Origin: Schoenoplectus triqueter
Taxonomy: Eukaryota; Streptophyta; Magnoliopsida; Poales; Cyperaceae
NCBI GenBank assembly: GCA_964058805.1
Contig: CAXKVV010000970.1
Span: 1-31,053, forward strand
Reading direction: 5' to 3'
DNA length: 31,053 bases
How positions within the stretch are numbered: the first letter of the stretch is position 1; each line of letters opens with the position of its first letter. The notes under the pieces are model-generated. The model searched no databases and was not told where the DNA came from. It worked only from the letters and a program-made list of their open reading frames with translations. This document shows, in pieces, positions 1 through 10,100 of this stretch. The translations under genes were made by a program, and so were the position numbers.

Positions 1-147
1 ACCTTAATTTATTTACATATTCGGTGTTTTTCAGGTGCCTATGTTCAAGTTTACGATAAAGCCTTTTATTTATTGATTATCAATACGTTAGAATTTTATT
101 TACATATTCGGTGTTTTTCAGGTGCCTTAAATGTTCAAGTTTACGAT
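1..147. repeat. Direct repeat at left edge (about 50 bp, offset about 88 bp)
   Basis: 6-57 and 92-147 share TTTATTTACATATTCGGTGT, then TTTTTCAGGTGCC, then ATGTTCAAGTTTACGAT. The second copy has a few extra bases in the middle. Each copy has a splice-acceptor-like TTTTTCAG on the plus strand followed by a short open frame (VQVYD), so it might be the edge of a neighbouring plus-strand gene. That cannot be tested in this window. Confidence 0.7.
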
Positions 148-2250
148 TCCACAAAAACGATACCTTGCTAAATGAGGCTTACATATTTTGAAGCTCATAT
201 TATATAAGTGGTGCTTTGGCGTACTTAACGTTCTTCTTTCTTTTTTTTAATTGATAAAAGCAGCCTCAACAGGACTGCTGACTTTGACGCCGATTTTAAA
301 AAACTTGAAATGTATCACGTTGGAATTTGGATGCCCAAAAGATCAAGCAAACAGTGAGGAATATAATATCCATTAGCAGGATAAATCCCTCTAGCTCAAT
401 CTAGATTGTCGATATATTGGTAGTGGAATGCAAACAAGATCCACCGACAAGAAAAAGGTTAAAGGCGCTTGTATCCGCGAGAGATTAGAACTGAAGATGC
501 CACGTGAGATTAGCAGGTGGCAGAGAGAGGTAAGAGGATTGAATTGATATCTTCAATAATCCATAAGACCTTTAGTTTCCTCAGATAATTACCAAGAACG
601 GTATCAATAGAAGTATCAATGTATAATATCACTGTGATTACCATGCATTAGCCCAAAATTCCATGGATGGGCACTCCCAACTAAACAAATCATAAAGTAT
701 TACTTGACAAAGTTTCCTCTTAACAAATATCTTCTCTTAATTGGATCAACCAATTAATACAAGTCGACCAAATGAATTATTTAGCCCAAGAATCACACGT
801 TCCTGTGGATCATCTTAAGACCTCTCTTGCATCATCATGCGACTTGCAAACCTCACATGAGTTTTGACGTGAAACAATTTTTTTTATGAATTTATCATGA
901 CAAAGCAACCGGATAAATGATATTGAATAAGTACTACCATCTTCAGCTTCAGCTGGCATCCGCTACTTATTACAAACATATTACTTGTAGATGACATTTC
1001 CCTATACAAAATTTTTACAGTAATTGGCTTTGAGAGGAACCTGCGCCTTGATACCTTTAGGGTAGTGATATAGCCGCCAAGACGAACATTTTCATAGAAG
1101 GGAAAAAAATGTTCAATGCCCAGCACACAATGGCACCCTCAAAAACTCTATAAACTATGCCGCATATACAATGGATAACGAACTTCTCCATGGCATCTTC
1201 CTAGCTGCAAGCACAAAAAAAAGGGATAAGAAGATGAAGACTATAAGATGATAAATTAAAATTTAAAAGCATACATAGTAAAGACCATTAGTAGAATTAA
1301 GAAGGATAAATAGTACTTGCATGCATGCCACTTATAACATTCCGACTCAAAACTGTATATCAGTTTATATTAGAAATAAAAAAATTTCTGCCGGCTGAAA
1401 CATGTTAGTGTTTCAAAAAAATGACGCAAATGTCAATTTTAAATAAATAAACACTTCTCTAATTATAAATTATTCCTTGTCAATATTAACATTTGGTAAA
1501 TTTATAACAAAAGCCAACATATTGTCATACATACCAGAAGCTAATAACTTACAGAAATTTTTTTTAAAAAAGGTTGGGTCAGATAAAATTATGATGGAAA
1601 AGGAACAGGTATCTATCCGGAAAAAAATAGCTTTGATTTATTTTATTTTTTTTCCTTTTGGGCAAAGATCCTCCACTAATAGATTAAATGGTTTTAGCAA
1701 ATGAATGAAAATCAGCACAGACAAGACTTGCAATGAAACAAGGGATAAAAATAACAATTCTCTCTCTATATATATATAAAAAAAAAAGAGGTCCAAGAGA
1801 GAGATTTACACATCCTACCATCTATCTGATAAGGTAGATATTTAATCTATAAATGATAACCTGCTGATGTTCTTTGATGGAACTAAGCATTAGCTATTGA
1901 ATTCTCAAAACCCTAGACAAAATAAAATAAAATTATCTAAAATTCAGAAGAGAAAGCATGGGGGAAATGGTGTAAATAGAGAGACTTATTTTGAATATGG
2001 TTCTATTTACCTATGCATGCAAGCTGTTAAATAAATTTAAATTGACATCTGAGAGGGATGTATTGCCATTTTGCCAGAACCAGGCCTGAGCCCCTTACCC
2101 TACAACTAGCTAATGAGTTGCTGCTTTTGGAAAGATGAAAAAAAATCTATCAAGTAGCATATTTGTACTTAAAGAGTTTTAGCAGCATAATGCAATTTAT
2201 AGGTTTTATATCACACAGGTACAAAGCCCAACAAAAAACGGGGGTTTACC
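148..2250. other. 3' flank of ASG2-like gene; no gene recognised
   Basis: AT-rich sequence. It includes the 3' UTR of the minus-strand ASG2-like gene; a possible poly(A) signal (AATAAA on the minus strand) lies at 1642-1637, about 600 bases past the stop. Short open frames here show no recognisable family. A G-box core, CACGTG, occurs at about 500. Confidence 0.4.
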
Positions 2251-2786
2251 TCAACTTTGGGTGCATTCAAAAGATTCAGGGAACTCATGCATCCTGATCC
2301 TCTCCAGTAGTTCCAAAGGTCTATAATAATCAAGAGATCCCATTAATAAAGTAAAATTAGAGTTTAGGAAAAATGTCCCCATCAACACAACAATCTTTGT
2401 CAGTTCACATCTTCTCTAATTTTCTCACATCTAGGCCATGTTCGGTTGCTGTCCACGGGACACTGTTTAAGTGGGAAAAGAAAATTTCTGTGAGAGTGAA
2501 TTTTATTTTTCCCACATAAACGGTGGTTTGCGGGTGAATACCAAACAGACCCACTATAGTTGAGATCATAGAAATTGAATCGCATTTTGTATCGTGAATC
2601 GTAGTATTTTGTATGGTATCAGTGTATCATGTATCGTATCGTATCGTTAAGATACGCTAAACTCATCTTAAAATGAATCAATATTAACTAAATTTAATAT
2701 ATAGTGAATTTTTTCAATTGAAAACATTATTATTTAGCGTTTTATCACATTTATATAGTATAGTAGCATAATTTATACTATGTGAG

Positions 2787-2828
<42 letters not shown>

Positions 2829-5800
2829 TAATGCTATGGTGCTTCGTGAAGCAAAAAAATTTTTGTGCTTCGCGTCCGTATCTCGAATTTAAAAGTTCAA
2901 ACGGCCGATCCAAACCGTTGAACATCATCTTCATATTGAAATATCCTTGGAGATCAAATTTTATATTTTTTTGAATTTTTTTGATATTTTTTAGATGGGT
3001 ACAAAGTTTGTTGATCTAAAAGATTTCTGCACCATCCAAAACAAGCGACTTTGTACCCATCTAAAAAATATCAAAAAAATTCAAAAAAATATAAAATTTG
3101 ATCTCCAAGGATATTTCAATATGAAGATGATGCTCAACGGTTTGGATCGGCCGTTTGAACTTTTAAATTCGAGATACGGACGCGAAGCACAAAAATTTTT
3201 TTGCTTCGCGAAGCACCATAGCATTACTCTATATATATATATATATATACACATATATATGAGCATAGAGTTTTATTATAGCTCATGTGGTAATTTAATG
3301 ATGATATTAATTAATATCTAAGAATAAAACAAAATAATTTTATTTCAGCTAATAAAATCACTACAAAATAATTACAATAAGCATGTGTGGAAGAAGTATC
3401 TAAGGAGAATAAAATAAATAAAATCAATTAATATAAGCTAGTATATTTTTCCTTTTCTTTGTCGTTTTTTATCTCTTTTTGCCTTTTTTTTTCTCACACT
3501 AGGGTTTTCTGATCGCCTAATAGGATGCGTAAAGTCAAAAAAAATATACGTATCTTAAAATTATTGTATCGTTGGGATACGTATCGTATCGAGATGCAAA
3601 AAGATACAAACACGATTCTTAAGATTCTTCTCTCTAGAGATACAAAGTATAAATTTGTATCTTTGTCCATTTGTATCATATCGAATCGTAAAATTCGTAT
3701 CGTGAATCGTAAGATACTAACTTCTATGGTTGAGATTGTTATTTACAGTACAAGAATGTAAACTATATAATATAACCCTCGCAAGAAGTATTGGCAGAAC
3801 CTAAAAATTTCCAAACAACAGACACATTAAAATTTTGTCGGTTACCTATTTGACAGTCTCTTGGTTACAGTGCCCAGCTATGGTATAAAAAAATTAAAGA
3901 GATTCCTCATAAAAAGATTCCAAAGATTCAAGTCAATATAATTGATATAAACATACAGCACGATTTCACGGTTGTGGCTGAGTTGACGCTGGTTTCCCTG
4001 CATTGCTTTTAGTACTTCTGATGTTTCTGGACCTGCAACACCTGCAACCAAAGATGGTTTTTCTGCAGATGGAGTCCAAATCTGACACAAATTTTTTTTC
4101 CAGAAGTCAGTAGTTTATTGTCACCGTCAAATAATGGTAACAATTACTATAGACAAAGCAGATCAAGAAAGAATAACAAACCTTTATTGTGTTATCAATG
4201 CCACTGGTTGCAACAGCACAGTCAAAGGGATGAGCTTGTATGCAGTTTACCACTACAAGACATAAAATCTGGATTTCAGAATGCACAAAAAAGGAAAAAG
4301 AAAACAAAAAGAGAGAAAAAGAAGTGTTTTTTTTTAAAACAACATTACCAGCATCATCTCCAGTAAGCATCTTAACAAGTCTACCAGTTTGTTTTTCCCA
4401 AATAAACCATTTGCCATCATCACTTCCACTTGCAACGAACTCTCCTAAATACATTGGAGGCCATCATGCTTTAGATCACAATATTCCATTATTTAACTAA
4501 CATTACAGAATATGAATGAGAAAAATGGCCTCAAGTGACCACGTTTAATGCTAATTGTGACTCACAAATAATTTGCTAAAAATTTAAAAGAACAACTCAT
4601 GAAATAATAAAAAGGATACCCCTTTGACCAAGGAAACTAGCTTGTTTAATATCTGTCCCTACATTGCAGTGTCCAACATATCTCCGCTTCATATCAACTG
4701 CCACTTCATGCTGCATGTTGAAAACAACAAAAAAGAATATAACCCAATACTAGCAACAGCAGCAAAAATAGAAGGTAACACATAGTGCGATAATCCATAA
4801 TAAAGAAATTAACTCCAGCCCACGACTAACAAAGAAAACAGAACTTTTCTGTTGAACAAAGTTGCATTGCCACCATTTTAATTGTTGTAATATGCAAGAT
4901 GCCAAAACAAGTCTTCAGGTATCATGCACTATTTGCAATTCTGATGCCTAAAAAAATCTTTAGGCTCCTGCACCATGTGCAATTCTAATGCCAAAACAAG
5001 TCTTTAGGTTTCATGCAATATTTGCAATTCTGATGCCCAAGAAAAGTCAAAGGACAAAAAGAAGGCCAATCAATGTGAAAGAAAAACCTGAGAAAAAAAA
5101 TCATCAGAGATAGAGACATTGTTAACTGACTCATCCTTGACAGAGTCACCACTAACTCTGTTCAACAGTACACTCAAACTACCGCGCACGACTCCTGGAT
5201 TAGTCTCGTTTGCACCTGCATCTTCACCAGAAACTGATGCTTCAAAATCAAGTTCCATCTCATCATCATAGTCAGACGAATACTCATTCTCCTCTTCTTC
5301 CTCTTCCCTCTGGCCAGACGGTCCTGACATATTAGATGCAGCCAGGAGCACATCACTCAACGATCTGATCCTGGCATGACCCACATCGTTGTATGCACCA
5401 TCTTCCAATGACCTTCTTCCCTTGTGCGATTCAGCTGAAATTACAATGCAGAAAATTTACACCATAAGAAAAAGATAATTCAAAAGAAAACATAGATTTT
5501 AAAATACCAAAACCATTCCAGAACAGCACTGCTTTCTTCTGATAAAAAATAATAAAAGGAATATATAATTCAGCCTCTGACGATATTTTAATGTGATTAA
5601 CATTGACCAGCTCAACTTGTTATCACAACACAACTTGGGAAATGAAGCCAAATACCAGCCCAACAGTGCTATGCATAGCACCATAGACCAATTTCTAGGC
5701 CGATCAATGCAATGTATAGCAGCGTATTTCTATTACTCTAACTATAAGAAAAGAACCTGAAGCAATGTTATCTTTCAAGGCATCTAATTTTCTTCTAGCA

Positions 5801-7136
5801 TCGGATTTGGGTGGCGCTAGATTGCTTGATGCATTGGCATATAACATAGCCTCCTTAAGTCTTCCCAACTACACCAATACAAAAAGAAACAGTCAGGGGC
5901 TACTGAAATTGACCTTGAAATGGTAGTTTCTGTTGAATTAGAACTTACCAGCAGAAGAGCTTGAGCCATATGATAATGTGCTCTGAATGAAGAAGCATCT
6001 AAAAGACGAGCACTGTTACAATCCCTAATGGCCATGTATGCATCATTCTTCCATTTTCTCTGACCAATTCCATTAAATATATACTAAGGTAATCACCAAC
6101 AAAAAAGATTTAGAGAGCTAAATTGACAAATTCTTTACACAGATCAACCTTTAGCAAAAGTGCAGCTCTGCTGCATAAGCAATCATGCATTAATGAAGGC
6201 CCAATGTCAGGACCCTTTCCATCAAGCACCTCATTGCAAGCATCTATTCCGTACAAATAATCTGATTTATCCAAGCATTTATTTGCAAGTTGCACCAACT
6301 TTTTTCGCACCTCAAGCTACAAGAAAAAAAATTGTCAAATAAAGGCTATGCTATTATTAAAGAGGATAAAAAAAATAATTAAAAGAAACATTTCCCACCC
6401 TTTGCAAATCATACTTCATTGAAGTATTTGCAGAATCACTTGGTTGAGGTGAAGGCTGATATGGCACTGCTGGGAATGGTGGTACGTACAAGCATTTCTG
6501 AATATCACCCACGCTATATCTCATTGCATTCTTACCACTGTCTAAAATTACACAGGTGTTAAGAGACTAGTTCATGGTTTCAAATTTAAAAGCAAGCAAT
6601 CATACATCATTTTACATTGTTTACCAGAGGTAACATCCATTAGGTACACATGTTCACCACTGTAACTCGAAAGAACTTCATCACCATTCGGACTAAATGT
6701 GACATGTGTGAGATGCAAGCTTGACTTCCTCTGCTCAGAAAAACAATACAACATTTTAAAGACTGTCACATTGTACACTTTACTATTTTACAGTTCGCAT
6801 AAATCAAGCTTCAGATATAGTTCAACAACTTTGCCATGATCTATATGGTATAGAGAGAGAAGATACCGTGAGCTTAAGCTTTCCATGAGCTTAACTCAAA
6901 AAGTACATCAAATCATCTCCAAATTTTAATTTATCATCCTCATCAAATTCTTTATATGAAAATCTTGTGAAATGCAAAAATTTGGAGTGTTTTGAGCTTT
7001 CTAAGTCACTCCAAATTTTTGCATCCCACAAGATTTTCATATAAAGAATTTAATGAGCATGATAAATTAAAATTTAGAGATGATTTGATATACTTTTTGA
7101 GTTAAGCTCACGGTATCTTTACTCTATATATATGTA

Positions 7137-7169
<33 letters not shown>

Positions 7170-10100
7170 TTGTATATATGTGTGTGTGTGTGTATAGAGA
7201 TAGACTATTGTGAAACGTTTGCATTTCAGCCGATATGCAAACGCATAAAAAAATATATTTAAAATCTCAAAAATTTCAATTTATGATTTCCATTAAATTC
7301 TTCATATGAAAATCTTGTAGGATACAAAAATTTGGAGCATTTTGAGTTTTTTAAGCAACTCTTTTGAATTTTTGAAAAAACAACACAAACATTGAATATT
7401 TATTATCATTTTTAAGGCTGTTTTTTTCAAAAATTCAAATGAGTAGCTTAAAAAACTCAAAATGCTCCAAATTTTTGTATTCCACAAGGTTTTCATATGA
7501 AGAATTTAATGAAAACCATAAATTAAAATTTTTGAGATTTTAAAATATATATTTTGATGTGTTTGCATATCGGTTGAAATACAAACGTTTTCACAATAGT
7601 CTATCTCTATGTATATATATAAACTTCAACAGTCAAATTTAGACAATCCACAGTATGTTATAAAACAATACTCAAATTGCATGGAAATTATCCATATGTC
7701 TGACAAGACACCAAAGCAATGAACTGAAATTTCTGATTTTAAAGCCTTTTCAAATTCATTTCAAACGAAGGACCATAATTGTCAAAATAATTGCATTGCA
7801 AAGGCCATTACATAAGTAAAACATAAGGAAGAAGGAAAAAGAAAAAAAGACAAGTTACAGGCTCAGCAAGGTGTACTGGACAGAAATAGTTGACACATGG
7901 AGGCGGCTTGGCTGGGGTATGGCATGAGCTAAGAGCAGGGAGCATTCTTCTATCATATAACCGAGCAAAAGCATCACTGCATGGTTTCAAAAGATGTGAC
8001 ATCAGCACATATTGGCCCAGCATTTTCAGTCCTGCAGTGTACTATCAGTGACTTGATTTTTTTCTTATTTCGGGATACACTGCCAAGCACACATTCCATT
8101 GCAGGAATACCATAGCTGAATCAAAAGGTATAAATGTGAGAACTGCAAAAAGGTTAGTTGCATACCTCCCGCCTACAAGAATTTGGTGGGGCCGTGTGGG
8201 GCTGATGTCACATGACTTCAGAGACAAGCATTGTCTTGGTAAAGCTGCCAAAGATTTTTTGGCCCCACTACGTAAATCAATCTAACAGAAGAAAGTATAT
8301 TAGGAAAATAATGAACATACCTGGTCAAATTTCTGGTCTAAATGTTGCATTATATTTTTATGATAAAAGAAATAAAACAAAAGAAAAAAGGCTGGGTTGA
8401 CAACAGATTGGGTCCATCTAATTTAACTTTCATCCATATCCAAACAGATGCAGAAAAAAAATCATTCACGATGATAAGAAAACATATAAGATTTTGATAC
8501 ATATGCAAGAAAAACATGCATTTCAAAACGTACTGTAAGCGCACGAAAGGATAAACATACCTGCACATAAATTGAACATGCCCTAAAATGTAAAGCTCTC
8601 AGTTCCCCTCACTTTCTGACAAATCTACTTCTCCCCCAATCACCAAACAAATTAAATATGCTATACGCAGATCCAGATATAATATATTTTGTTTTCCAGT
8701 CATTTTTTCACCCTACATGGACTTAATTACCATAAATCAGTATCCTTGTTTAATCACTATCCAGGTATTTTTCTTACCTTTTTAAGTTCACAGCACAAAT
8801 CTCCCCCGCCGCCCAAAAAAAAAGAACAAACAAACAAACAAAAAGAAAGAAACAACCAGAAGGAACCAGTATATTTGAATGAAGAACAAACATACAAGTA
8901 TATTGCGGCACTCCTGAGTAGTGGACCCTGCAGGAGGGCAAGAAGAGCATTCACGGAAGTCATGCTGTCTGAAAGTTCCATCCTCACTTGCACTCCACAC
9001 TACATTAGGGTTACCAGCTTCCACCTAAGAACATGATTCTCATTAGAAAGGACATGCATTCAAACAGTACAGCTAGGACAACAACAAAGCCTTTAATCAC
9101 AAATAAATTTGGGTAGGCTAGAAATGAAACCTAATCCAAAATCATAGAGATCAGAGATCTCAAATATCAAAAATCAATGATAGTAATAATGATAATGATA
9201 CAGATAGTAATGACGATGAGAATAATGACGATGATGATGATGATGATGATGATATACTAATAATAGTAATAGTAATAACAGTAATAATAATAAAAATATC
9301 AGTAGCAATAGTAAGTACTACTAATAATAAGGACATCCATAATAATAATAGTAGTAATATACTAATATTATATAACTATTACTATTGCTACCAAGCTTTT
9401 AAAAAACGTTTCACGGCTTTTAACAGTAAGATAATAATTTTGAGTTTAAACGGGATTATTTAACGACTTCTAACGGTTTTAACGAAGTTTTTTTACTTAC
9501 CATTAATGATTTCGATGAAGTTAAAATGGAGTTTAAATGGTTAAAACGAATTTTTTTAAAAGCTTGATTGCTACTGATATTATTATTATTACTGTTATTA
9601 TTATTACTATTATTAGTATATTATCATCATCATCATCATTGTTGTTGTCATTATTCTCATCATAAACTGGAATCTGATAACTCTAATATTATTCTCTCTC
9701 TCTCTACATTTGTGGGTTTGCGTGTCCCAAAAACCGGAGTTCCCAAAAATTCCAAACCTTCTCCGAGGAAGCTGCCACCTACCAACCAACCACCACATCT
9801 CTTCTTTTCTGAACTTCAAGTCTTTTTTCTCATCCAACAAACAACAAAAAAAAGACAAGCTTCATTCTCTGCAACCAGGTTCAAGGGTTGCTGAAAGAAA
9901 TCCCCCCATTCAGAGCCCCCTAGCCCTTATCTTCTTTCTCTATTAATATGTTCCTTTCCTCACTTAACATATTGTGGGTCAGCCAGAGCTCTTTTTTTCT
10001 GTGGCAGGTCAGAAGGTTTGTGTGGTCAATTGGCCTGGATATACTGCAGCACTGTGGGCATGGACCATAGAATAATGGGATAGATTTGTTTCCAAATTAT

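Larger units (their letters stand above)
2567..3724. mobile_element. Composite insertion bounded by near-identical 12-bp flanks
   Basis: TATAGTTGAGAT (2555-2566) and TATGGTTGAGAT (3725-3736) match at 11 of 12 bases. Just inside each are related direct copies of a GAATCG...GTATCGTGAATCGTA block (2577-2604 and 3683-3712), plus several shorter GTATCG runs. The interior contains the TA microsatellite and the 404-bp hairpin, so the structure is nested. It lies wholly within ASG2 intron 18. Confidence 0.4.

Noticed and set aside
421..530. Plus-strand coding-like stretch ending at a GTAAGAGG donor-like site
   Set aside because: It reads as a basic peptide but belongs to no family I recognise and has no supported neighbouring exons.
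884..1126. 80-codon minus-strand open frame beyond the ASG2 stop
   Set aside because: No recognisable motif and no link to the ASG2 exon chain; it more likely falls in 3' UTR or flank.
2995..3321. 108-codon plus-strand open frame and its minus-strand counterpart
   Set aside because: They lie across the hairpin and TA microsatellite; the two arms simply give open frames on both strands with no family motif.
4899..5032. CRISPR-like regularly spaced repeats
   Set aside because: The units are contiguous tandem copies with no spacers, in a plant intron.
9568..9946. Open frames with poly-Leu, poly-His and poly-Met
   Set aside because: Translations of the trinucleotide repeat arms, not protein-coding.
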